Translations under genes and position numbers: made by a program
Notes under the pieces: generated by a model
What the model saw: only the letters and a program-made list of their open reading frames with translations
What the model was told of the DNA's origin: nothing
The model's database searches: none
NCBI GenBank assembly: GCA_030323885.1
Contig: CM059187.1
Coordinates: forward strand, 86,008,614-86,072,613
Origin: Branchipolynoe longqiensis
Lineage: Eukaryota; Annelida; Polychaeta; Phyllodocida; Polynoidae
Length of the DNA stretch: 64,000 bases
Direction of reading: 5' to 3'
Shown: piece by piece, positions 10,321 through 20,904 of the stretch
Layout of the letters: each line of letters opens with the position of its first letter
How positions within the stretch are numbered: the first letter of the stretch is position 1

Positions 10321-10692
10321 GGGCGCACCCTGGTGGCATTGGTGGTCCTGCACATCTGCTCGCCCGGCATCCAGTGCTAATACTCCATCAGAGAGCAAGT
10401 ACCGCAGTGGGGGGTGGGAGTGGGGGGGGGGGGGAGGGGTGCTGGGAAGGGGGAAGGGTTGTGCACGCAGCAGATGGCCGGGCTAAGGTTGTATATGTAT
10501 ATACATATATAGCCCGGAAAAATCCCTATATATATATACAGGGCCAACAAAAGAAAAAGAAGAAAACAATGGACTAATGAGCTGGGAAGGATAGTAAAGA
10601 AAACATTGAATGATAAGTACACATCAGCAGTGGATTTTCCTACCATGACTCTACCAAAACCACTGCATTGCTTCGCCTGTGTCTGGGTTTAA
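10321..10692. other. unassigned, with poly-G and TA palindrome
   Basis: G-run at about 10424-10437 and a TA-rich palindromic stretch (GTATATGTATATACATATAT) at about 10489-10512. No gene supported. Confidence 0.45.
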
Positions 10693-11834
10693 ACTTGCAT
10701 AGTCCGATGGTTTTGAATTTTTGTATTTTTTCTGAGATAAATATATTAGATCGATCACTAGTATCTACTTTGCATTAGTTCAAAGTTACTTTTATTTTAA
10801 ATGGTAAACTTTTGAGACATTTTGAGTGCAAACATGGAAAATTAGTTTTGGCAAGCTTGCCAAAACTCTGACACCATAGACTTCGGCAGAAACAGGTTCT
10901 GTTAAATTGACTCAGTATTGCCTTATATGCGAAAACAAAGGCTTAATAAGTGCATCAGTATCTAACTTATGGCCCTGTCACACTATGACGTTTCCCACCA
11001 ACGCGCGTCGACGTGTTGCCTTTTTGGTTGAAACGTCGGTACACTCGGGACACGTTACCGGTGTGTTTCCGGCGCGTTACCGGCGCGTCGGTACACGTTG
11101 AGGGATAGCAATGTGTGAATGGACATGTCGGCACGCGTCGGCACGCGTCGGGTCGCGCCGATCGTTTTGTGCTTGCACAAAACTTTCGACGCGCGCCGAT
11201 GTGCGCCAACATGTTGGATCGCGCATTACCGGCGCATTGGCAGGTCGTGGACTCACGTTACCAGCGCGTTGCCGGCCCGCTCGAACCACATTGAGCAACG
11301 TCCATCAACGCTGGGGATTTTTCGCCAAACTGTGTTAGACGTGTTGCTGGGACGTCTTGACGTGTTGCTGGTGCAGCTTGATGTGTTGCTGGTGTGTCTT
11401 GACGTGTTGCTGGCGCGTCTTGATGTGTTGCTGGCACTTCTGCCACGCGCCTAATGTTACCCAGCGTTCTGCAAACCTTTAATGATGCGCTACCCCCATG
11501 CCATCGGAGCGCCGGCGGCGCGCTGACAACGTGCCGATAACACGCTGATGGCATGCTGGGAACCCGCTGGTGGGACATTGACACTTTGTTCTACCCCACG
11601 TCGAACCCCGTTGGCCGCGCGCTCATAGCACGCTACTAACATGCTGTGCCCCATCAAACTTTCTCCCAAAACGCCGAAGAGTTGGACGTGTGTCGACGGG
11701 TTGCAAATATTTTGCACGTTGCCGGCACGCCGGTGAGAAACGTCGTAGTGTGACAGGGCCTTACGATGTGTCAAATCAAATCTAGATAATTGGTTTGGTT
11801 TTGAAAATTTTATATTTCATCGGACTATCCAGCT
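10693..11834. mobile_element. TTAA-flanked MITE, split by a TTA element
   Basis: TTAA at 10689-10692 and 11835-11838. The ends are ACTTGCATAGTCCGATGG and the inverse CATCGGACTATCCAGCT. The internal words (GAGATAAATATATTAGATCG, TTTTGGCAAGCTTGCCAAAA, AATTGACTCAGTATTGCC) are those of the intact copy at 17552-17900. The MITE proper is about 350 bp; 10970-11760 is a later insertion. TTAA targeting suits piggyBac or Kolobok; the superfamily is not proven. Confidence 0.85.
10970..11760. mobile_element. TTA-flanked TIR element, subfamily 1 (CGTGTTGCTGG words)
   Basis: 791 bp flanked by TTA at 10967-10969 and 11761-11763. The ends are TGGCCCTGTCACACTATGAC and the inverse GTCGTAGTGTGACAGGGCC. The uninterrupted TTAA MITE at 17.6 kb shows the empty site, so the boundaries and the TTA duplication are well supported. 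The interior is packed with CpG-rich words (CGTCGGTACACG, CGTGTTGCTGG) and carries GTTTTGTGCTTGCACAAAAC near 11164. No coding sequence. Confidence 0.88.
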
Positions 11835-11838
11835 TTAA

Positions 11839-12580
11839 GTAGATAGTGCTGGTAGGGCAGGGTTGTTGTGAGCGAGGAATTACTAGAGAGGTAGCAGCGG
11901 GGGGCACGCGCGCGCATATGTGTGTGTGCGTGTGTGTGTGTTGGGGGGGTTGTATATATTGACAGATGAAAGACGCGGCCAGCCTTGGCTCTAATATCAC
12001 CTGAACGGATTGTGGCAGAAAACGACCTGTAGCCTTAGCTGCAGACGTAGGTCGATACAGCCGAGAAGCACGCGGGCAGCTTGATCGATTGAGGTGTATG
12101 TTGCCTTGTGTGTGTGTGTGCGTGTGGTAGGGAGACCCAGGTCAGCAGGGTGCGGGGAAGGAGGAGGAGTTCTTTCAAATGTCGTCATAGAATTGGACTA
12201 CCGATGGGAGTGGGTGTGCGTTGGGATTGGGGTGTGTGTGTGTGGGGGGGGAGGGGTGCACAATGGAGAGCAACGGAAAGCCGGACGCCCTACACCCTCC
12301 CCTCCCGCACCACATCCCACCCCCGCACCCCGACCACCAAACAGCGCCCCGCCCTCTGCGCGTGCGCGCGCATCATAAGGGCCTCCACGCCACTTCCGGC
12401 TCCCTCCTGTAAAGGCGGGCTTGGGGCGCGCCACCCGCCTCTGGCGGAGAGGGGAGTGGAAAATCTAATTTGGCAGCGGCCGGCTTGGGCTTTGACGGGC
12501 GGCGCGAACATGTATCTGTCAATACAACGTCGAATTATGGATTCGGCGTCTTGATCGCGGCATGGGGCCGCCGCTGGCTC
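11839..12580. other. unassigned, GT tracts then CpG-rich DNA
   Basis: GT tracts at 11920-11942 and 12108-12125 and a G/GT tract at 12230-12256. These are followed by G+C-rich sequence with many CpG (12290-12500). No defensible exon. Confidence 0.4.
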
Positions 12581-12594
12581 ACTCGCTCACAAGC

Positions 12595-12672
12595 CGCCAC
12601 CGCCACCGCTACCGCCACCGCCACCGCCACCGCAACCGCCAACGCTACCGCCAACGCCAACCCCACCACCAA
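12595..12672. repeat. CCGCCA hexamer tract
   Basis: About a dozen CCGCCA / CCGCTA / CCAACG hexamers in tandem. Confidence 0.9.
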
Positions 12673-12699
12673 CACCATCTCATGCGCATCCCCAGCAAG

Positions 12700-13450
12700 C
12701 TTTATCTCGCCGTAGACTAGCGCCGAGGCAAAAATCTATTTGGCAGCGCGCATAAATATTTGGAGTCTTTTGTTAAATGGATGATGATAGGTAGCGGGTT
12801 GAATCGGGATTTACAGAGCAGAGGGGAAAGGGAACGGACGGAGAGGGTGGAGGTGGGGGGGAGGGAGGGAGGGAGGGAGGCGGAGAGATGGCAAGTTGTT
12901 TCCACCGAGCGCCATAACCCGAGCCAACACTGCAGAGGGACCGGAGGCAGTGGACCGGAAACTCTCCCCCCACCACCCCCCACCCACCCATCCACCGCCC
13001 CTCGGCGCTCCTTTCAATATGAGCATTTTGGGCAGCGGGCGTAAACTGTGTTGCTTCCCTTGTTCCGGTTCGGTGAACGCGAGCTCTCTTGACTATGTTG
13101 ATCCTGACGAGTGTGCATATGTCCAGAAGACAAACGGCTTTTGTCATTTCAGGGGCGGGCGAGCGGCCGGGAGCGTTGCGCTATACTCCATCAGTGGAGG
13201 ATGTATAAGAGGCGCGTTGTGTGGGTGGGTGGGTGGGTGGGTGGGGGGGGGAGTGTGTGGAGGGGTGGAGGGGCAATGGAGGCGGTAATTTTGCATAACC
13301 ATTGCGCATATTGATGAGCCGACAATGCATTGCTGTGGGCACACCTAGGCCCGGGCCTGTCGGCTAGGCCCATCTCGGGGGAATAATTGATGTAGGCAGC
13401 GCCCTCAGCGGACGGCGCTGGAACTACCCGAAAGAGGCGCTAATTTATGT
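12700..13450. other. CpG-rich segment, possible regulatory DNA
   Basis: Mixed G+C-rich DNA with a GGGAGG tract (about 12853-12880) and a GTGG tract (13222-13250). A stretch around 13285-13400 has TTTTGCATAACC, GCGCATATTGATGAGCC and ACAATGCATTGC. Frames here lack any recognised domain. Octamer-like and homeodomain-like words make it a candidate cis-regulatory region, by inference only. Confidence 0.25.
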
Positions 13451-13607
13451 CCGGCCTACCTTCGCCGGCGAGTTCTTCCTCTCGGTGCACTCGGCCAGAA
13501 GCCCTCGGCCACTGCTTCCTTCCTCACGCCCTTCTCCTCCCCAAGACTCCCGGACCCCCCCCCCCCTCACCCTCATACCTCCCCTCCAACACCTCCAACC
13601 CCAACAC

Positions 13608-13929
13608 CGGGTGTAGTGGTTGAATCGGCAGAGCGTGGGCCTCGCGTGCGCGAGATCGGGAGTTCCCTGTCGAGTCAAACCAATGACATATCAAATTTAT
13701 ACTTGTCGTTTCCTAGCCTGGCATTCGGCATTAATAGGATAGGACAAGGATTGGTCAGTTCAGTGTCAGGATAATGTGACTCAGTGCGATATCGGGTCAA
13801 GGTGCCAGTGGCATGATTTCCCAGTGGGGCAGCATTATAAAGTCGCCATGAGTGTGCACTCTCACAAGTCGACACCCATCCTTTGACTTCAGAAGGTGCA
13901 AGGATGTAAAACTCCAACAACCAATCCAA
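13608..13929 (+). repeat. SINE-1, full-length (tRNA head + long tail)
   Basis: The tRNA-like head has a box-A-like GTAGTGGTTGAATCGGCAGAG and a box-B-like GGGAGTTCCCTGTCG. Then come GAGTCAAACCAATGACA, the core TTCCTAGCCTGGCATTCGGC, TCAGTGTCAGGATAATGTGA, GTGGGGCAGCATTATAAAGT, GTGTGCACTCTCACAAGTCG and an AAACTCCAACAACCAATCC end. About 320 bp. Pol III promoter boxes are inferred from sequence. Confidence 0.82.
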
Positions 13930-14305
13930 CCCCAACAACTTCCTCCTCCCTCATCCTCCCCGACTCACACAGCCCCCTTTCCCGCCACTCCAGGCCACAC
14001 CCTATCCCATCTCTTCCGCCGTTGTTCACCATGCCCAACCCATCGTTCTTCCGATTCACCCCTGCAGTAACTGGCCTGGAGGATGAAGCATGGTCGGCCT
14101 GTTCGGGCATTGGGGAGCTGCTGCTTGGTGGGTGGGGATGGGTGGGTGGGGGGCAGGAGAGAGGGCGTGAGGTGGGGTGGAGGGAGGTGAGAGGAAGGCG
14201 TTACTGGTAAGCCCACCCACACCCCATGGGAAGCGGGTGCTGGAGATCCATTGGGACACTGCTCGTAGCCTCTGGAGGTACAGGAATGCTGAAGGGCAGT
14301 TGGTG
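13930..14305. other. unassigned between SINE and array
   Basis: C-rich then G-rich sequence without repeat partners; no gene supported. Confidence 0.4.
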
Positions 14306-14309
14306 TAGG

Positions 14310-15012
14310 TGTACGTGTGTGCGGGGGTGAGTGAGGGGGTGAGAGGAGGTGAGGGAGGGGGTGAGGGAGGGGCTGGGTGAGGGGGTGGGGGAGGGGGTGA
14401 GGGAGGGGGTGAATGAGGGGGTGAGTTAGGGGGTGAGTGAGGGGGCGAGGGAGGGGGCGAGTGAGGGGGTGAGTGAGGGGGTGAGTGAGGGCGTGAGTGA
14501 GGGGGCGAGGGAGGGGGTGAAGGTGTGGGTGAATGAGGCGGTGATTGAGGGGGTGAGTGGGGGGTGAGTGAGGGGGTGAGGGAGGGGATGAGTGAGAGGG
14601 TGAAGGAGGGGTGAGGGAGGGGGCGAGTGAAGGGGTGAGGGAGGGGGTGGGTGAGGGGGTGAGTGAGGGGGTGAGGGGGGGGCGAGGGAGGGGGTGAGTG
14701 AGGGGGTGAGTGATGGGGTGAGTGAGGGGGTGAGGGAGGGGGTGAGGGAGGGGCTGAGTGAGGGGTTGAGTGAGGGGGTGAGTGAGGGGGTGAGTGAGAG
14801 GGGTGATGGAGGGGGTGAGTGAGGGGGCGAGGGAGGGGGTGAGTGAGGGGTGAGTGAGGGGGTGAGTGAGGGGGGTGAGTGAGGGGGTGAAGAAGGGGGT
14901 GAAGGAGGGGCTGAGTGAGTAGGGTGAGGGAAGGGGTGAGGGAGGGGTGAGTGAGGGGGTGGGTGATGGGGTGAGTGAGGGGTTGAGTAATGGGATGGGG
15001 GGGGGGGGGGTG
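14310..15012. repeat. GGGGGTGAGTGAG array
   Basis: About 0.7 kb of 12-13-bp units (GGGGGTGAGTGA / GGGGGTGAGGGA) ending in a G-run at 14997-15010. The long Ser/Pro/Thr frame on the minus strand is the array read through. Confidence 0.92.
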
Positions 15013-15187
15013 GATGCCTCATCGGCATCACATATTGCTGTATCCTAGACCTGACAAGCCCTCCGGATTTGGGTGGGACAGAAGTAGCCCGATCATAGAG
15101 CTCTGCCCATGGCGTCGGAGACGCGACACAAATGTCACAGGACATGGCGGCATTTTGTCAAGTCATTAAATTGCCCGAGCGGACATC

Positions 15188-15665
15188 CAGGGCATAATCG
15201 ATTAATCAACTCGGGTCACCCGAGCCACTTTTTAGCGCATGCGCGCATCCTACAGACTTGGGTCGAATAATCGAATACACTTCTCCACGCTCGGGGTGGA
15301 AAGAATGGTGGCTTAATCCAAAACTTTTTTTATTATTTAATAACCGATATAGCTACAGCAAAATAGGATTTAAAGTATTTTCTGATTGCATAGTTTAGTT
15401 ATATTTCCATTTAATTAATCTGTGTTATTACCAACAACAAACATGTAGGACTGGTACCGATTACTATTCCATCCTGCAGGACGGTACCAGAGCAAATGTG
15501 ACATCATCGTTCCTAGCAAACCCCAGCCAAGAGGTGGGTTACTGGGGTCGGGTCGTTTTGCACACGGCACTTGTTGTTGACAACTCCACTCGCGGTGTTC
15601 GATTTGAAATTCTAGCAACTCGTGTGACCCGAATCGCCCGGGTCGTGTTAATCGATTACGCCCCC
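15188..15665. mobile_element. TIR element with ATCGATTA ends
   Basis: CAGGGCATAATCGATTAATC at the left and the inverse GTTAATCGATTACGCCCCC at the right. Just inside both ends is CTCGGGTCACCCGAG / GGGTCACACG-type sequence. About 480 bp, non-coding. No clear target duplication, so the superfamily is undecided. Confidence 0.6.
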
Positions 15666-16013
15666 ATAAAGTGTGTGTGGCTTTGTGTGTGTGTGCTTTG
15701 TATATGTGCATTAGTTAATTAACCAGGGGAAATTTCAATCCCAGGACAATTTGTCTTCCTTATTCCAATGCTCCTTGTCGTATCTTACTAATACAAAACG
15801 CGGGGTTAGGTAGCGACAAGGAGTATAAGGGTTTTGTTTGACTCGGCCAGTTTTCGAACCCTGGGGTTTGAAGCACATAATCTACCAAAACGGGAAGTGG
15901 GGGCTCATCTCATACGGCCATCCGGTCTCTGTTCAAGCTAGTCTTTCTCAAATCCTTCATCAGATGATTAGTACAAAGCTCCTCACCTACTCTCTGCAGA
16001 AACATCGGAAGTA
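15666..16013. other. unassigned
   Basis: GT tract at 15668-15697. Around 15838-15870 are words resembling the SINE-1 head in inverse orientation (TTGACTCGGCCAG, TTCGAACCCTGG), too short to call. Confidence 0.4.
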
Positions 16014-16190
16014 CAGTAAAACCTCTCTAACTGACCACCTCCACAGATCGACTACTCCCTTATATCAATCGCTTTATTGGGTCCCAACAATACCATTGTA
16101 ACCATATTCTAACTCCCTAACCCGACTACCTCTCTAAATAGACCACTTAAAGTCGGTCCTAAGGTCGGTCGATTTAGAGAGGTTTTACTG
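16014..16190. mobile_element. pogo/Tigger-type MITE, 177 bp
   Basis: CAGTAAAACCTCTCTAACTG to the inverse TTAGAGAGGTTTTACTG, bordered by TA on both sides. The interior GACCACCTCCACAGATCG and ATCGCTTTATTGGGTCCC matches, in inverse order, the copy at 46.9 kb. Confidence 0.85.
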
Positions 16191-16418
16191 TACTTTCATT
16201 TTGACAAACAACCCCGGTCAACAAGTCCAAAAACCTGGACTATTTTTCAATGGAACGGTTCGGTGTTAGTACATGTATTGGCTGCCATTTGTAAACCACA
16301 CAGTGTTTCTGACAGTGATTGATTAAATACTGTCAGCCCAGATATGAAATATCGCTGCTTTAAAGTATACATGGACATTTTGGCAACCTCACCCCAGCAT
16401 GCCACAAAACTTCACTAA
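16191..16418. other. unassigned spacer
   Basis: Lies between a pogo-type MITE and a TTA element; no features supported. Confidence 0.4.
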
Positions 16419-16946
16419 TGGGGCTGTCAAATTACGACGTTTCTTGCCAACGCGTGTCGACATGTGTGATTTTTTGCCGCAACGTCGGGATATGTCAGGA
16501 AGCGGTATGCGCACATTAGGCGCGTGTTGGTATTCGTTCATCTACGGTGACGGTCGGCGAGGGTCGGCAGCATGTGTCAGCGAAGTTTTGTGCTTGCACA
16601 AAACTTTCAACGTGCGACAACGCACGGGTGCTAACATTATGGCAATGTTAGGGGCGCATCGAGATACATTAAACGCACTGGAATAACGTTATGAGAATGC
16701 TAGGCACACACCGCATGCACATGAGGCTGGTTGCGCCGAACTGTTGCTTTGTTGTTTTATGTCCTAGCGACATCTAAGGTCATATCAGGACAGCATGCCA
16801 AACTTTTTTGTTTTTTTTCACACAAAATCGGCCATGCGCTACCAATACGTTGCGCTAATGCCGAAAAGCTTGATGTTTTTCGACGATTAGAAGTGATGTT
16901 GCACGTTGGTGGTGCGCCGGCAAGAAGCATCGTAATGTGACAGGGG
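16419..16946. mobile_element. TTA-type TIR element, subfamily 1, with captured SINE tail
   Basis: The ends are TGGGGCTGTCAAATTACGAC and the inverse ATCGTAATGTGACAGGGG. TAA flanks the left end and TATAA the right, so the duplication is blurred. It carries GTTTTGTGCTTGCACAAAAC near 16585. At about 16752-16797 it holds a SINE-1 tail piece (TGTCCTAGCGACATCTAAGG), in the same position as in the 50.1-kb element. Confidence 0.8.
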
Positions 16947-16969
16947 TATAAGCTTTGAGTTTTAGTAAT

Positions 16970-17373
16970 TTACTAACATACCCTCCAATAATATAATTAA
17001 AAATTTCTAACATACCCTCCAATAATATAATTAAAAATTGCATAGTCCTATGGTTTTTATGTTCTGTCATTTTTCTGAGATAAATATATTAAATTGGTTG
17101 TTGTCATCTACATTACTTAAGTTTGAAGTAACTTGTATTTTAAATGGCTACATTTTGGGATATTTGAAGTGGAAACCGGTCAAATCAGTATTGGAAAACT
17201 CTCACCCCATAGGCTTCTACACTAACACCTTCTGTTAGATTGATGTAGTGTTCCCTTCTATGTGGCAATAGATGCTTAGTAAGTTCATCCGTATCTAAAT
17301 TAGATTTGTAGAATAAAAATCTAGATAATTGTTTGGTTTTGAAAAGTTAATGCTTCGTCGGACTAGGCAGCTC
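16970..17373. mobile_element. TTAA-flanked MITE with duplicated 5' flank
   Basis: TTAA at 17031-17034, then AAATTGCATAGTCCTATGG and the right end TCGTCGGACTAGGCAGCT; the right TTAA is degraded. The 34 bp upstream (CATACCCTCCAATAATATAA...) occur twice in tandem at 16974-17038. Confidence 0.75.
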
Positions 17374-17551
17374 TAAATAATATAATTAAGACATGCTCTG
17401 AGATTCTCTGTCTTATTTCGCTTGATTATTCAGTAATTGTTTTACATTCAGTAATGTGTTTACTAAAGATGGTTAATAAAGTAGCCCTTTAAAACCAAAC
17501 TTACTTCAAATTAAAATCCAGTAGATGATATGAGTATACCAATCAGCTTAA

Positions 17552-17900
17552 AGCTGGATAGTCCGATGAAATATCAAATTTTCAAAACAAAACCAATTAT
17601 CTAGATTTGATTTGACATATCTAACTTAGATACTGTTGCCCTATTAAGCATTTTTGTCTGTGTAGAAGGCAATAATACTAAGTCAATTTAACAGAACCTG
17701 TTACTGCAGAAGTCTATGGTGTCAGAGTTTTGGCAAGCTTGCCAAAACTAATTTTCCATGTTTGCACTCAAAATATCTCAAAGGTTTACCATTTAAAATA
17801 AAAGTAACTTTGAACTAATGTAAAGTAGATGCTAGTGATCGATCTAATATATTTATCTCAGAAACAAATCTGGAATTCAAAACCATCGGACTATGCAACT
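17552..17900. mobile_element. TTAA-flanked MITE, intact (349 bp)
   Basis: Intact TTAA on both sides (17548-17551, 17901-17904). The ends are AGCTGGATAGTCCGATG and CATCGGACTATGCAACT. The centre has the 20-bp perfect palindrome TTTTGGCAAGCTTGCCAAAA. It also has TATCTAA.TTAGATA-type sequence, the site used by other insertions in sister copies. This is the best reference copy. Confidence 0.88.
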
Positions 17901-17904
17901 TTAA

Positions 17905-18440
17905 TATGTCCATTTCAAATATATGGCATATAACTATCGTGTTACCGAACTTTAAATAGGCACCAGTTAAGACTAATTAATTGTTCCCGATCCCAAAATA
18001 AAGTTAATGAATCTGTCGACCATTGTTGATTACAAATGAACTAACATTATATCCCATAATGAGTTATCTGTTATAGCTATATATTGTTGGTAGTAAAAAG
18101 AAAGGTCCCATGTTGCTATCTGTCTTCCCTCAGTTTTTTCACAGAATAATTCTATTTTTCAGCGCGGATAGATTGGTCTTCTGGCCAGTGATATATTCAT
18201 AACAAATAGTTTAGATAAAATGATAGAATAATAAAGTGTTGCATCATTAGTTACATATTCTATCTTCACACAGCAATTACAACAAATACAATCCTAATCG
18301 TAATATGTCTTGCTACGTGGGGTAGTATGCATTCTTTTATGGCAGTCTGGGTCTGCTACAGAACAATTATATAATCAATGGTTTGAGAACTGGTTATCGA
18401 TTATAGGCGATCCCCCTAATTGAAAATGCGTTTGAAAGTT
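17905..18440. other. AT-rich unassigned stretch
   Basis: No frame, repeat partner or structure noticed. Confidence 0.45.
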
Positions 18441-18535
18441 ATTAACGTTACATAGTCTAATGGGTTTGAGATTCTGTCATTTTCTGAGATAAATATAGTA
18501 GGATGATTGTTCTGGTTAATGATCAAGGTTGTGTT
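18441..18535. mobile_element. TTAA MITE left-end fragment
   Basis: GTTACATAGTCTAATGGG followed by TTGAGATTCTGTCATTTTCT and GAGATAAATATAGTAGGATG, matching the first 80 bp of the family; the rest is missing. Confidence 0.65.
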
Positions 18536-19196
18536 TGGTTGTTGATCGGATAGTCTATTAGACACAGCCATGACTTCAAGTTCAAAACATCTTCACCATG
18601 TGCATAGCCCATCAGTTCCACCTCTCACGTCGTAGATCTTCTGACCCTAGGTTCTCTTCAACAACACCATGAAGGTAATCTCAAGGTCATTTGACAAGAT
18701 ATATAGCACTGTGTGAGCGCCATTCCTCTTGGCGCAGAATTATAAAATAATATGGATGTGGTTTGCTGGTCGACCACGCGGGGGGGAATCTAAGAGACAG
18801 GATCTCAGCAGTGTTAGAGGCCCAGTCACACTAAACGTCGCCGTTTCACTCCTCCTTTTGCCCGCCCCACGGCGCGCACTGGCAACGCCGCAAAATATTG
18901 CAAATGCAAACCCCGTCGCGAGAAACAGGCAATACTTTTTTTCGGCTCGGTCGTGATGGCGGTTTTGGGTTAGTGGGGAAAGGACGGGTGGCGGGCCCAT
19001 GCCTGTGTTGGTTAAGCCGGGATCATAGCGGCGTTATTTAGCGCGCACGTCACTCGGGATATCAAGGCGTAGCAGCAAAACCAGCCCCTTCACCCTTCCC
19101 ATCTCCCCTACCCTGCCAGCGAGCCTCCCTCCCTTCCCTTCCCTTCCCTGTGGTTCCTGATGTGTGGTGTGTCTCCCGGTGTCTAGTATGTCACGT
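18536..19196. other. unassigned, with a TIR-like word
   Basis: AGGCCCAGTCACACTAAACG at 18819 resembles the start of the TTA-flanked family, but no opposite end or duplication is certain. The rest (GC-rich 18840-19080) holds nothing supportable. Confidence 0.3.
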
Positions 19197-20816
19197 ACTC
19201 CTGTGTCTATGTGTGTGTCTGTGTGTGTGTCTGTGTGTGTGTCTGTGTGTGTGTCTCTGTGTATCTATGTGTGTGTCTGTGTGTCTATTTGTGTGTCTCT
19301 GTGCGTGTGTCTCTGTGTCTTTGTGTCTCTGTCTCTGTGCATGTGTCTCTGTGTCTGTGTCTCTGTGTGTGCGTATCTGTGTATGTGTGTGTGGCTCTGT
19401 GTCTCTGTGTGTGTCTCTTTGTCTGTGTGTGTGTCTGTGTGTGTGTATGTCTGTGTGTCTCTGTACGTGTCTGTGTGTTTCTGTGTCTGTGTGTGTGTCT
19501 GTGTGTGTCTCTGTGTCTCTGTGTGTGTCTCTGTGTGTGTCTGTGTGTGTATCTCTGTGTCTGTGTGTGGGTGTCTCTGTGTCTGTGTGTGTGTCTATGT
19601 GTGTGTCTCTGTGTCTGTGTGTGTCTGTGTGTGTCTCTGTTTGTGTCTCTGTGTGTGTCTCTGTGTCTCTATGTCTTTGTGTGTGTATCTGTGACTGTGG
19701 GTGTGTCTCTGTGTCTGTGTGTGTGTCTCTGTGTGTGTTTCTGTGTCTCTGTGTCTCTGGGTGTGTCTCTGTGTCTGTATCTGTGTCTCTGTGTCTATAT
19801 GTGTGTCTGTGTGTGTATGCGTGTGTGTGTCTCTGTGTCTCAGTGTGTGCATATGTGTCTCTATGTGTGTCTCTGTGTCTCTGTGTGTGTGTCTCTGTGT
19901 CTGTATGTGTGTCTCTGTGTCTATGTGTGTGTCTCTCTGTGTGAGTCTGTGTGTGTGTCTCTGTGTCTCAGTGTGTGTATCTGTGTATCTATTTGTGTTG
20001 GTGTGTGTGTGTCTCTGTGTTTGTGTGTGTCTCTGTGTCTCTGTGTGTGTCTATGTGTGTGTATTTGTGTCTGTGTGTGTCTCTGTGTATCTGTGTGTGT
20101 CTCTTTGTCTCTGTGTGTGTCTGTGTGTATGTGTGTGTCTCTATATGTGTCTCTGTGTCTGTGTGTGTCTCTGTGTGTGTGTCTGTGTGTGTGTCTCTGT
20201 GTCTGTGTGTGTGTGTCTCTGTGTCTCTGTTTCTGTGTCTCTGTGTCTCTATGTGTGTGTCTGTGTGTGTCTCTGTGTCTGTGTGTGTCTCTGTGTCTAT
20301 GTGTGTGTCTATGTGTCTTTGTGTCTCTGTCTCTGTGTGTGTCTGTGTGTGTGTCTCTGTGTCTCTGTGTGTGTCTCTGTGTCTATGTGTGTGTCTCTGT
20401 GTTTGTGTGTGTCTCTGTATGTGTCTCTGTGTGTGTCTCTATGTGTGTCTGTGTGTCTGTGTGTGTGTCTCTGTGTCTCTGTGTGTGTCTGTGTGTGTCA
20501 CTGTGTCTCTGTGTCTCTGTCTCTGTGTCTCTATGTGTGTGTCTGTGTGTGCGTCTCTGTGTCTGTGTGTGTCTCTGTGTCGATGTGTGTGTCTCTGTGT
20601 CTTTGTGTGTCTGTGTCTATGTGTGTGTCTCGGTGTCTGTCTGTGTGTGTGTCTCTATGTGTGTATGTGTGTCTGTGTGTCTGTGTGTCTGTGTGTCTGT
20701 GTGGGTGTCTCTGTGTCACTGTGTGTCTCTGTGTTTGTGTGTGTGTCTGTGTGTGTGTCTCTTTGTCTCTGTGTGTGTCTCTGTGTACGTCTCTCTGTGT
20801 GTGTCTGTGTGACTAT
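19197..20816. repeat. TGTGTCT array, left arm of a giant inverted repeat
   Basis: 1.6 kb of TGTGTCTC / TGTGTGTCT units. The strand flips at about 20.9 kb, so this arm is complementary to 20905-22022. Very long Cys/Val/Ser frames in all registers are artefacts of the array. Confidence 0.93.
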
Positions 20817-20904
20817 GTGTGGGAGGGAAGGGGGGATAGGGAGAAAGAGAGGGAGGGAGAGAGAGGGGGGGAGGGAGGGAGGGAGAGTGTCTGTGTGTCT
20901 CTCT
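20817..20904. repeat. purine-rich hinge of the inverted array
   Basis: GGGAGGGAAGGGGGGATAGG followed by GAGGGAGGGAGAGAG repeats, then the TGTGTCTCTCTCTC turn. It separates the two complementary arms. Confidence 0.85.

Noticed and set aside
9782..10398. Pro-rich minus-strand frames of 173-200 codons
   Set aside because: GGTGGGAGG array read through; all three registers are open, so openness carries no information.
12896..13288. 130-codon frame with MSILGSGRKLCCFPCSG
   Set aside because: No family recognised; overlaps open frames on the other strand and a GTGG tract.
14426..15145. 239-codon Ser/Pro/Thr frame, minus strand
   Set aside because: Translation of the GGGGGTGAGTGA array.
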